From NCBI RefSeq assembly GCF_020520425.1, contig NC_079488.1, positions 23,500,247 through 23,564,246 of the forward strand: DNA of 64,000 nt, given 5' to 3'. The notes beneath the pieces were generated by a model. That model worked only from the letters and a program-made list of their open reading frames with translations. It was not told the DNA's origin and searched no databases. This stretch comes from Spinacia oleracea (lineage: Eukaryota > Streptophyta > Magnoliopsida > Caryophyllales > Amaranthaceae). The stretch's first letter is position 1; every line of letters begins with the position of its first letter. Of the stretch, positions 33,317-43,311 are shown piece by piece. A program made the position numbers and the translations under genes.

Positions 33317-34712
33317 AGGAATCCAAATTAATTGTCACATAGTCAATTAGCATAATTAGGATACATACAATGTGATGCGTGCCTTCCCTAGCTACTACCG
33401 AAATGAACAAGAAAAAGTTTAGGACTCCAAATGTCGCCCCTCCGTATATATTGTCCACGGCACGTTCGGATCCGCCTTAGATTCAACCAACTAGAATATT
33501 CTCTAAGGTATTATGTGCACGCGGGAAATTTATTATTATGTTAGGCAAATATTAAATTCTCTCTTGAACTTAATTAATGTATGTGAATACTTATGAATTG
33601 CATTATAAATTGTGATCATGAACCACATATTTATAAGGTGGAAATAACGGAGTTAGAATTCTACTAGGATTCGAATAACTAAATCCATTAGGATTCTAGT
33701 TAAATTATATCATTAGAATTTTACGTTTAATCAAATACCTAAGTATTTCAGATTTAACTAAAATATCCAATTTGAGTAGAATTAGGAAAACACGATTACT
33801 TGACGACGAAGTTATCCTAACCGGCCAAGGTAATGCATGCGTGGCCCTTGAGCCCACGCTGCTATGCAGCCCGCAGCACGCAGACCCAAGGGCGCTGCTG
33901 CTTGCTTGCTGGCCCAAGGGCGCTGGCAGCATGCACGCGGCCCACTTGGGCGCTGCTACTGCTCGGCCTGCCTTGCTCAGTCTGCTCTGCGCACGCGGGC
34001 TTGCTGGGAGCTGGGCCTGGCTTTGCGCTGGGCCTTGCGTCTTGCAAGCTCGTCCATCGATCGTTCGTACGTCGCGCTTCCGATTCGTTTTCTGATTCCG
34101 GAATTCATTTTTGATTCGAACAAATATTTAATGTTTCCGATTCCGGAATTTATTTCCGTTTCGAACAAATATTTAATATTTCCGTTTCCGAAATTTATTT
34201 CCGATTCCGATAATAATTCTGATTCCGGTAATATTTCCGTTTCCGACAATATTTCCGATTCCGGCAATATTTCTATTTCCGATAATATTTTCCTATACGT
34301 ACCATGTTTCCGTTTTCGGCAACATCTACGATTTGGATAATATTTATATTTCCGTCATGATCCATATTTCCGTTTCCGACAATATCATCATTTCCGGAGC
34401 ATTCTAAATTTTGCCTTTTGACGATTTCAGCTCCCACTGGAACCGAGATTCGTCGTTTCCGAATGTCCATAAATAGAGTATTTAATTCACTTAAATACTT
34501 GATCCGTTCACGTACTATTTGTGTGACCCTACGGGTTCAGTCAAGAGTAAGTTGTGGATTAATATTATTAATTCCACTTGAACTGAAGCGGCATCTAGCT
34601 AGGCATTCAGCCCACTCACTGAATTATTAACTTGTTTAATCAATTAATAATGAACCGCATTTATTAGATTTAGTATTGAATGCATACTTGGACCAAGGGA
34701 ATTATTTGTTCA

Positions 34713-34841
34713 TAACGGAAGGTCAAATTAGGGGTATTTGGTGAACAGTACGAAAAAATAGGGGTATATTATATGATTCAAAACACGCGGGTGTATTTGG
34801 TGCATTTCGTTAAACGTTATGGACATTTCATGAAAAAACCG
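34713..34841. repeat. Right terminal inverted repeat of the Mutator-like shell (outer part)
   Basis: The reverse complement aligns to 9082-9210. The inner end of this arm lies at about 13045-13065, on the other side of the copia insertion. That split is how the insertion point of the copia element within the arm is known. Confidence 0.85.
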
Positions 34842-34850
34842 TTAAACTTA

Positions 34851-34971
34851 ATAATAACTTTACATATTTGCCCTTTCCACATATGAAGCCTTTCTCCTCT
34901 TCATCTATCCCGTTTTGCTCCATTTAAAAAAGTAGTTAAGACATTTGGGCAAACGTCTCCAACCGTCCAAA
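34851..34971 (+). promoter_or_regulatory. Short proximal region of the F-box gene
   Basis: About 121 bp between the 9-bp duplication of the transposon nest and the ATG. It contains CT-rich words typical of a 5' untranslated region (TTTCTCCTCTTCATC) and no clear TATA box. The earlier upstream region of this gene now lies left of 9073. Whether promoter elements now come from the transposon arm cannot be told from sequence. Confidence 0.4.
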
Positions 34972-37900
34972 ATGAACTCAGACGATAACACAACCGAGTC
35001 AACCCAAAACTCGGACTGGGCCGAGTTAACTCACGAATGCTTGATCAACATCCTCTCACGCCTTCCATTGGATGACCGATGGAAGGGACCCATGCTCGTC
35101 TGCAAACCATGGATGGAAGCTTGCAGAGACCCTTGTCTCAACAACTCGCTCGATCTCGAACCCTACTTCGAGTCATCCACTGAGTCAACTCGTTGGTGGA
35201 CTCCCGAGTTCCAGAGGAAGATTGATGCGATTCTCAAAGCCGTTACCGATTCCAGTGATGGGTCATTGAAGGAGATCCATGTTAGGCATTGCTCTGATCA
35301 CGCTCTCATTTTTGCTGCTCAAAGGTTTGTTCTTTTTTCATTCTGTAGTTTTTGTTGAATTTAATTATTTAAAAGGTCTTGGGTACTATCATGTACCAAC
35401 GAAATTAGCTGATATCCATGTGAACTTGTGATTTTTGGTTGGTGTGGAAAATGGTAGTGGGTATGTTATTGTTTTGACTATGTAATTTGTGATAAATTTC
35501 TTGAATTGATGAATAGAGGGATTATTAATAAGGTATAGTTTTGGATTGGATTGGATTGGATTGGATTGGATTGGATTTTGTTTGGTTTTCTAAGGCAGGA
35601 GTTCTTAGCAGTTTGTAAGAGGATTTTGAAGAAATTGGCTACTGTTATGCAATGAGGTGTGGATGATTAGTTGATTACATTGATCAATTGTCTAGAATTG
35701 GGAATCCATATAGAAGTTGATGAGTGGAGTATTTTAATTTTTACTTGGCTACTTGCTCTTGCTATAATCGAATTGGGATATATAGCATTGCATGATAAAC
35801 AAACTTGAGATCTTTATGGAGATATCTCATATTTGGCCAACCCAAATTCTTATATGAGACTGTCCTCACCATCAACCGATGGTGAGACCAGTTCACATTT
35901 GCGAATTTAGGTATCTTACTTCTATAGTTTAGACATGTTACTTTTTTTTATAATTTTAGAGGAGGTACTTTTTTTAGTTTAGGTATGTTACTTCTATAGT
36001 TTATACATGTTACTTTTTTTATACGGAGTAGTTTTAGGGGAGAGACCTTCTTAGTTTAGGTATGGTACTTATATAGTTTAGACATGTTACCTTTTTTTTA
36101 TAATTTTAGAGGAAATACTTTTTTTAGTTTAGGTATGTTACTTCTATAGTTTATACATGTTACTTTTTTTTATACAGAGTAGTTTTAGGGGAGATACCTT
36201 CTTAGTTTAGGTATGTTACTTCTATAGTTTAGACATGTTACTTTTTTTTATATAATTTTAGAGGAAATACTTTTTTTAGTTTAGGTATGTTACTTCTATA
36301 GTTTATACATGTTACTTTTTTTTATACGGAGTAGTTTTAGGGGAGATACGTTCTTAGTTTAGGTATATTACTTCTATAGTTTAGACATGTTACTTTTTTT
36401 TTTAATAATTTTAGAGGAGGTATTTTTTTAGTTTAGGTATGTTACTTCTATAGTTTAGACATGTTACTTTTTTTTATAATTTTAGATGAGGTACTTTTTT
36501 AGTTTAGGTATGTTACTTCTATAGTTTTAGGGAAAATTTGTCAAATACAACCTAGTAAAGTTTTCTATTTGCCAATTACAACCTTAAATTTCTATTTTTG
36601 TCAATTACAACCTTAAACTTATACATCCATTTTAAATTACAACCCGAAAATATTTTCCGGCAAAAATCACCGAAAGATGAAATAGTTACATATTTTCTAT
36701 AAAAAAAATTAAACCGATAAATAAGAATTAAAATAAAAAAAAAAATTATCGAAAAATTATATTTTTTTTGTACTTCATAATTTTTTTAATAACGTTATGA
36801 CATCATTTTCCGGTGATTTTTGCCGGAAAATGGTTTCGGGTTGTAATTTAAAATAGATGTACAAGTTTAAGGTTGTAATTGGCAAAATTAGAAATTTGAG
36901 GTTGTAATTGGCAAATAGAGAACTTTATTAGATTGTATTTGGCAAATTTGCCATAGTTTAGACATGTTACTTTTTTTTTTATACGGAATAGTTTTAGGGG
37001 AGGTACATTTTTAGTTTAAGTATGTTACTTCTATAGTTTAGACATGTTACTTTTTTTTATATATAATTTTAGAGGAGGTACTTTTTTAGTTTAGGTATGT
37101 TACTTCTATAGTTTAGATCTGTTACTTTTTTTATATAGTTTTAGGGGAGGTACGCTATTGGTTTCGCGCTCGTCACACCATCAAGTTGATGGTGTGACTG
37201 GTCTCACAGGAGACGCGCTGTTTTGCCAATTCTTTACTCATATTTTGCCAATTCCTTTCTCATATTTTTGATGTAGAATTTTTAGCCAAAAACCTCAGAA
37301 GACAACGACGATAATTTTTTTTAAGTGAGCGGGTAGTATTGCTTTCGATGGGGATCATTATTGTGCAATCTTTATAATGGTAAATCTTTAGCTATTTGAA
37401 GATAGAAATGATTGAATTGTGACTATTATTCCCTTCCATTTCTACATTGAAGACACAAGGAGATGGCGCAGAGATAAAAAGTAGAAAGTAAAGAGTGAAT
37501 GGGACTCGGGAGGCGGTAAGGACTTATATGTTAAGTGTGAGACACCCACAATTGGTATGTGATAACTTAAATCTAAGATGGGATATTTTACTTTCAAATT
37601 GACGGAGTAATATATTTGACAGATATGCTATTGTTTGTTCTAATTCTTTGGGGTGAGAATTCGAAAAACTGATAAGAGGTAGTAGGTCACATTTTACATA
37701 TAGTAAAAAGAATTTGAAAAATGAGTTGAGCCTCTCCGTGAAATTCAGTTTGACTGCTATAGTATTGGTTATTGTTCTGCTGCTTGGATAACAGGATAAG
37801 TACTCCTTAATATCTTGGCATTATCTGAGTCAGTTTAGTGATGGTAAAAATGCTTATTATGCTCTGTATTTAGCATCAAGCTTCATGGTTAGAGGTTAAT

Positions 37901-39800
37901 CATGGGATAATGAGCTGGCTATTTTTGAGAATCACTTGGACTTGGAGTGTAGCTTGTCAAACTAACCTTTATATACAGAATGGTAAACCTCATTTAGACG
38001 TGCGTTGAGCTCATAGTGTAGCTTTTTCGGTATGACCAAATGGGGATCATTATACCTAGTAGCTGGTGACGAAAATAATTCGTGGAAGCACCTTTATTGA
38101 TGCTAGAACCATTTTGTACCACTTGATGAGTTTCCCATGTAAATTTTGACATTTTTTCTTGCCTGAGCTAGTCAGGAATCGTAATAGGATCAGAATATGA
38201 TTTGGGAGTTTTTGCAACGAACAATTTTTTTTATATATAGTGTGTAATGCAGGGGGTACTAACTGACTATGTCATACATTCATGGTCGAAGCTTGTTACT
38301 CAGGACTCAGAAGTGGTGAGGAAATTTAAGTTCAGTGCATGTGTAATTCAGGCTTTTATGCTGAAGAAAAATCTGCTGAAGGCACCTTAGAACGTAGTAA
38401 GTTTTGGGTGGCCATTGATCTGGAATAAATAGCAAATTTGTTTATCGAAGTTAATGAATTCCCTAATTCCCTGCTTCAGTTATGGCATTTTTGCTGAGTT
38501 TATTGTTGTTGTAGAATCTTAAGTCTAATACGTATGCCCTCTCCCCCGCCCCGAGATAAATATATCGTAGGGATCATATGCTGTAGTAATGCTTCTTCAT
38601 TCCCCCTCTTAATCCCCTTTTTCTATCCTTCCCATTGAACAAACAGGGGATTGGGGCACGGCGCCTAAAGGTCTTATGTTATTGCTAGGTCCCTTTGCTT
38701 GTCCTTTGTGATAAACAATTGCTAGCTATTATGTGATATATTGTCTTATTGGTTCCTATTTTAATCTTATTGCGTGTGATTCTTAGGCTTTGTTCCGTTC
38801 ATCTTATTATTTCAGGTAAAACAAGTAAAATAAGTTTAGATAAGATAAGTTTTGGAAAAATAAAGGTTGACTAAGTACAATTTATAACAAAAATAAGTTT
38901 TGATAAGATCTAATAAGTTCAGATAAGATAAGTTCAAAATATGAGTGAAAATCCGGTGAATAGAACGCATCTTTTGTATATACAGGTAACCTTTACTCAT
39001 TATTGAGAAACTAACCCACACGTGCTTTGGGACTAATTGTCCCACATGGAAGAAATAGAGAAAGATTGACTAACGTATAATATTGGTGGACTACTCCACC
39101 TATCACCAATTGGTTTTAGGATGGAACCCCGTCAGACTTATATGCGGTCAATCTCTTCTCATGTACGGCCTCAGTTAATCATTTAATAGATGTCTGATGA
39201 TGGAGTTTGATTGCCTTGTTTACAAGATGCCCAAAACTCGAGGTCCTTTCGATCAAAAGCAGCCAGAGTGTCTCTGATGCGGCCGTGACTGAGGTAGCCA
39301 AGAGGTGCCCTATGCTGAAAGAACTCGATATTAGCTTCTGCCATGAAATCTCCCATGAATCTCTATCATCAATAGGGAGAAACTGTCCTAGTTTAAAGGT
39401 ACTTAAACGCAACTTCATGAACTGGTTAGACTCTTCCCAACATAGGGGAATTGTACCAAATGAATACCTCGATTCTTGTCCACAAGACAATGACTCTGAA
39501 GCTGCTGCTATTGGTAAATTCATGCCCAATTTGGAGCATCTCGAGCTTAAATTTTCTAAGATGACAGGTAAAGGCCTTGCTTTGATTTCAGAAGGCTGTG
39601 TAAACCTGGAATATTTGGATCTGAATGGGTGTGCAAACATGACCAGTCGTGATATTGTAAATGCATCCTCAAATTTGAAGAAGTTGAGGACAGTTAAGAG
39701 GCCGAACTTTTACATTCCAAGATCGGTTTATCACACCGAAAGGTATGGTCATTGGAGTTTGTATGATGAACGGTTTCAGACAGACGTGTTTAGGATATAA
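34972..39800 (+). CDS. F-box protein, SKIP1-like (two exons)
   Basis: Exons 34972-35324 and 39227-39800 join in phase 2 across a GT/AG intron of 3,902 bp, giving 308 residues. The start is the ATG at 34972 (MNSDDNTTESTQ); the frame also opens upstream without an ATG. Residues about 15-60 form an F-box (WAELTHECLINILSRLPLDD, then WKGPMLVCKPW). Exon 2 carries leucine-rich-repeat-like segments (LEVLSIKSS, LKELDISFCHEISHESL, LEYLDLNGCANMTS). The length and the C terminus (YGHWSLYDERFQTDVFRI) fit Arabidopsis SKIP1 from memory. The known role is the substrate-recognition subunit of an SCF ubiquitin ligase that binds a SKP1/ASK protein through the F-box. Target unknown. All that remains between the Mutator-like nest and the ATG is about 120 bp. 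Confidence 0.9.
35541..35577. repeat. (TTGGA)n microsatellite in the F-box intron
   Basis: Seven uninterrupted TTGGA units followed by TT, in intron 1. Confidence 0.95.
35905..37155. repeat. ~75-bp tandem array in the F-box intron, split by a MITE
   Basis: The word AGTTTAGGTATGTTACTTCT recurs at about 35976, 36053, 36125, 36203, 36278, 36355, 36430 and 36501, and two more times after 37010. Spacing is 71-78 bases. Two unit types alternate, one with TTTTAGAGGAGGTACTT, one with ATACGGAGTAGTTTTAGGGG, so the larger period is about 150. A MITE (36530-36952) interrupts the array. Confidence 0.85.
36530..36952. mobile_element. Mutator-type MITE with long inverted arms, in the intron
   Basis: The left arm starts GGAAAATTTGTCAAATACAA and the right arm in reverse starts GGCAAATTTGCCAAATACAA. 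They stay alignable for about 160 bases (shared words TTTGCCAATTACAACC, CCGGCAAAAATCACC). Flanks ATAGTTTTA and ATAGTTTAG look like a 9-bp duplication with one slip. The insertion lies inside the tandem array, so it postdates the array's expansion. Confidence 0.8.
37156..38787. other. Remaining intron sequence of the F-box gene
   Basis: Unique-looking AT-rich intron sequence with no frame of note. Near 37165-37215 is a palindrome-like word (CACACCATCAAGTTGATGGTGTGA) that resembles, in reverse, a word at 35857-35895. Confidence 0.5.
38788..38971. repeat. Dispersed GATAAGTTCAG-rich repeat, copy in the intron
   Basis: It aligns with 2585-2757 (shared GTACAATTTATAA, TTTTGATAAG, AGTGAAAATC, GGTGAATA). 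The ends TTCCGTTCATCTTATT and, in reverse, GCGTTCTATTCACC look like a weak inverted pair, so a small DNA element is likely. The superfamily is not clear. Confidence 0.55.
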
Positions 39801-41641
39801 ATCATGGCCCTGGGTCGCAAATATGATGTATTGTTCTTCTCTTTGCAATGTTTGTTTTATCATGTAAAGCATATATCTGTAATTGTTGTTGTATATTTGT
39901 TAAATGGTCAAACTTGTGATGTGATTTGATCATGGGATTTCTTCAAGACTATATACTTGATGATACTAGTTCTTTCGGTTGTCTGAAGGAAATGTTAACT
40001 GGTCATGTATTGGTGTTGTTATAAACCCATTTCTGTTATGTTCAATTTTTAAGGAATTATGTACTCCGTATTGTTCAATTAGCACGGAATACTTAGTTTT
40101 GTTGTGTTCAATATGTACGAAATGGTTAATTATATTTTGTTCAATTTGTACGACATAGTTAATTATATTATGTTCAAATCTGTACAAAATAGAAGTATTT
40201 ATTTCATACTAATAGCATGAAAAAGCTCGGGAAAACCAGAAAAAAAAATAAAAAAAAAAAAAAAAAAAAGAAAAGGAAAAATTACCCCAATTCTAAGGTT
40301 ATCCAAATCAAAACAACCGTCCATTACAATTAAAATATGTATTCTAATTTTATTCTAATTTGATTTTTTTTTTTTTTGACGGAATTCTAATTTGATTAAA
40401 TGCATGTGAGATTTATTTGAACCAAAATAATATAAAAAAAGGTTGAGAGAAAATAGTAAAAGTGAAGGTTAGTGTTGTTTTAGAACGAAAAAAAATGAAA
40501 GTAAAAAGGATTGCGTCAAATAAAATCAGGGTTGTATTTAACACCCTTTATTCTACTTTTAATCCTAATGATTAACTATGGTTCAACTATTTAATGATAT
40601 AAATCAAGATGATAAGGAAGTTAATAGTTTAAGTGTACTATTGATAATATAATTAAAAGTGAGTGTACTATTGGTGATATAATTAAAAGTGAGTGCATCA
40701 TTAACAAAAGCCAATAATAAGAGTGTACTAATGAGAATTTTTCAATATTAAAATTAGATTAGATTTCCGTCAACAAAAATAGATTAGGGCTTACTCGGTA
40801 TCATTGCCAATTTTCAGTTTTTGATTTTTTAGTCTTGAAAACTGAAAGTCATATGATTTAGATTGAATCATGAACCAAAAAATAGTTATACCTATACTAA
40901 TTAAGTTTATTTTGAAAACTGACAATAAAAAACTGAAAAATACTTTTAATAATCTTCATATTTTGATTTTTAATTTTGCAAAAAATAGAAAACTAGAAAC
41001 AAAAAATACACCAAACGTGCCCTTGGATTTAGATTTAGATTATTTGAGTATTTTGAAGCTTTTATTATCTCTCCTGTGAAAAGAGCAACTAATACGGTAA
41101 GTCGGTAACTCATCAGAGTGCAAGGTGGAGAGAAAGTCTTTGCCTATAACTACTATACCATTCCAATGATATAACCACATTAAAAAAAAGAATATCTTTA
41201 AAAGTGGGCCAAAAGATGCTGAAAGGAAAAAAGAAAAGGAAAAGATGGTCTGGCGCCAATGAAAATGTAGAGAGAGAAGTAAAATTTTGCAATTGCGCCA
41301 AAGTGAAGTTGGCAATTCTTAGGCGGCAAAAACGACGAATTTAATATACCACATAAAAATTAAATCAATGGTATTATCTTTTAGAAATCATCTTGTTCTT
41401 CATCAGTTGTTTAAAATATTTGCTCTTCCCACTCATCAAAAATGTTTCGGAAAAATCGATTTCCTTACCATAAATCTGTGAATTAATCGGTTCCATTAAT
41501 TCATCAATTTGCATGATTTATCATCTCATGAAGTTGAATAAATTTGTGGAATTTGAGTTTCATTTTCTACAGTTGAAGAGATCTGGGCTTGATTTTTAGT
41601 ACAGATCTCAGTGGTGTGGTGGTGTGTCGTAATTGTTGTTG
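39801..41641. other. Intergenic DNA after the F-box gene
   Basis: Downstream sequence of the F-box gene with repeated TTCAATTTGTACGA-like words (40050-40190) and an A-rich run (40236-40275). A possible eroded MITE between GGGCTTACTCGGTATCA (40788) and CACCAAACGTGCCC (ending near 41023) has only weak inverted ends and no clear target duplication. No gene is seen. Confidence 0.45.
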
Positions 41642-41811
41642 ATGGATAAAGACGCAGCTGTGGGCGGCAAGAGGAGAAGATTACAGTTAGAACAGGTAAA
41701 AGATCCAGATTTTAATCCCAATTTTTTTCAGTTTAACTCCTTGAAAAATGATGATTCATGTTATTAATTAGGGTATGCAGTTAGTGTAATAATTAGTTTC
41801 GTCTTAAGTTG

Positions 41812-42200
41812 CAGTAATTAATGTTAAATTAATATAGGAAACTTGTAACCTGAATGTTTGGATTAATAATTAGTTTCGTCGTAATAAGTTGCAGTAATTA
41901 ATGTTAAATTATTAATTAGTTTCGTCTTAAGTTGCAGTAATTAATGTTAAATTAATATAGGAAACTTGTAACCTGGATGTTTGGATTATTGACAACATCG
42001 ATTAATGTTTAAAAATTAAGAGAATTATATGTGTTAAATATAAGATTATATTGGTAGTTGTACCCAAAAAAATGAATTACAATAAAGCTAATGGTATTTG
42101 GTATAGTAGATGGGTAATTGGCTAGTGTAATCGTATATGGTATAGTAGATGGGTAATTGCCTAGTGTAATGCTATTTGGTATAGTAGATGGGTACTAGCC
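41812..42200. repeat. Short tandem duplications in intron 1 of the FAR1-type gene
   Basis: A block containing GTTGCAGTAATTAATGTTAA and GGAAACTTGTAACCTG is repeated (41812-41870, 41935-41990). Further on, TGGTATAGTAGATGGGTA occurs three times (about 42098, 42139, 42177), roughly 40 bases apart. Confidence 0.75.
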
Positions 42201-42486
42201 TAGTTTAATCATGTGTAATAGTAACTGAAACTTTTAAGGTATTATAGGAGGTTGATAATGAATTGGATGAAGAAGTGGTGGGTGAACATAGTGATTTATT
42301 TAGTGATGAAGGTGGTGATGAATATGGTGTTGTATTAGGTGTTGATTTAAGTGATGTAGATGAAGATGTAACTCAATGGACATTAATGAACCATCATTGA
42401 TGGACGTTGCACATGACACGATCAATTCGACTCAAGGTCCTTCGCTACTAGGAGAAGAAATGAAGAAAAATGGAAAAGATTCTGCT

Positions 42487-43311
42487 CCAAAAGCTTCGCT
42501 TTAGCGAGTCAACAAAAGCATAGCTTTTGCTATTACATTTCGTGAGCGAAATAAACCTGCCTTACTGTTTCCCACGGGAGTCTCATTCCTAAGGGAAATT
42601 TCGATTCTTCCATTAAGAGTTTGGTACTCTCCCATGGGGCATAGAGGCGCCCTCGACTGGCGCCATTCCCCGACCTAGCAGCAGACGGGTTCAAATCCTA
42701 CTTGGGGAGAATTTATAGTTCTCGCTTTTCTGATCTAGCGACCCCCGTCCTTCTACTTTGTTTCTAAATTAGCAGAAATTCCCAGCCCCATGCCCTAGAG
42801 ATGAACTAGCATTTCCCCTCGCAACCATGCTATACGAGGAACCATTAATCCTCCTGTCTTCGGCACCAGGGGTATTGAAGACGTGGGACACATCCATTCC
42901 GAGGGAGGTTCCTCTTCATTCATCGAGTCTGTCCATAAGCTTCGCTTAAGCAAGTCAATCATACCCGATATTCAGAGCGCCGGAGATAGAAGCGGCGGCT
43001 GCCATAAAAAAAGTCGAGAATTTCAATCCATTTGCTGCCTCCTTCGCTACCGCTCCGTGGGGTCAACATTACGAAATTAGTCAGGTTCAGTTCTTCCTAT
43101 AGCTGCAACCTATCTCATATTGGGGAGAAGTGTACCGCTCTCGATCAAAACATAATAGAAGAAAACTCTTAGCCTAGGGCAGATTCAAGGTATGCGGCTA
43201 TCCGATGTCGAATCATCTAGTTGCTTTGACTACAGAACCATGCCTGTCTGTTGGAGCGAATTGGATGATCGGGCCGACTCTTCGACTTTACCTACAAAGC
43301 GAAGCTTTTGG
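42487..43311. other. Foreign 825-bp insert, possibly mitochondrial DNA
   Basis: The insert interrupts the acidic region of the FAR1-type gene. It is flanked by a perfect 16-bp inverted pair, CCAAAAGCTTCGCTTT (42487-42502) and its complement (43296-43311). Its base composition is richer in GC than the flanks. Words such as AAGCTTCGCTTAAGCAAGTC and a TGGGGAG-ended GGTTCAAATCCTACT string look like plant mitochondrial intergenic DNA to me. I recognise no mitochondrial gene in it. A small DNA element of unknown type is the alternative. Confidence 0.45.

Larger units (their letters stand above)
13066..34712 (-). mobile_element. Old Ty1/copia element (element 2), interrupted twice
   Basis: The ends are TGTTAGGTTAT (13066) and TTTGTTCA (34712), with a perfect 5-bp duplication TAACG at 13061-13065 and 34713-34717. 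The left LTR is 13066-14535. The right LTR is 32555-34712, including a 697-bp LINE insertion. The coding region reads on the minus strand and is riddled with frameshifts and stops. The younger copia element of the same family sits at 15365-25884, in the 3' noncoding part just after the polyprotein stop. A primer-binding site of the type GGTATCACGAGCC (minus strand, 32540-32552) abuts the right LTR. Confidence 0.9.
32555..34712 (-). repeat. 5' LTR of copia element 2 (right), split by a LINE
   Basis: It begins TGTTAGGTTATGAAAAATAT. Without the LINE and its duplicated target it is about 1,451 bp, against 1,470 bp for the left LTR. Several small indels and substitutions separate the pair, in contrast to the near-identical pair of element 1. 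It ends TTTGTTCA where the left one has TTTCCTCCA. Confidence 0.88.
9082..34841. mobile_element. Non-autonomous Mutator-like element carrying a nested 24-kb load
   Basis: The outer ends are CGGTTTTTTCATGAAATG (9082) and its complement (ending 34841). The inverted repeat remains alignable for about 150 bp. A perfect 9-bp target duplication, TTAAACTTA, lies at 9073-9081 and 34842-34850. Subtracting the gypsy element (9329-12164) and the old copia element (13066-34712) leaves about 1.27 kb, with no transposase domain, so the shell depended on another element for movement. It landed about 130 bp upstream of the F-box start codon. Seen: ends and duplications. Known: 9-bp duplications typify Mutator-like elements. 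Inferred: order of insertions. Confidence 0.85.

Noticed and set aside
40788-41023. Possible MITE between GGGCTTACTCGG and CAAACGTGCCC
   Set aside because: The inverted similarity is weak and no target duplication was found.
42680-42715. tRNA-like string GGTTCAAATCCTACTTGGGGAG in the foreign insert
   Set aside because: A T-arm-like word alone; I could not build an acceptor stem or anticodon arm around it.
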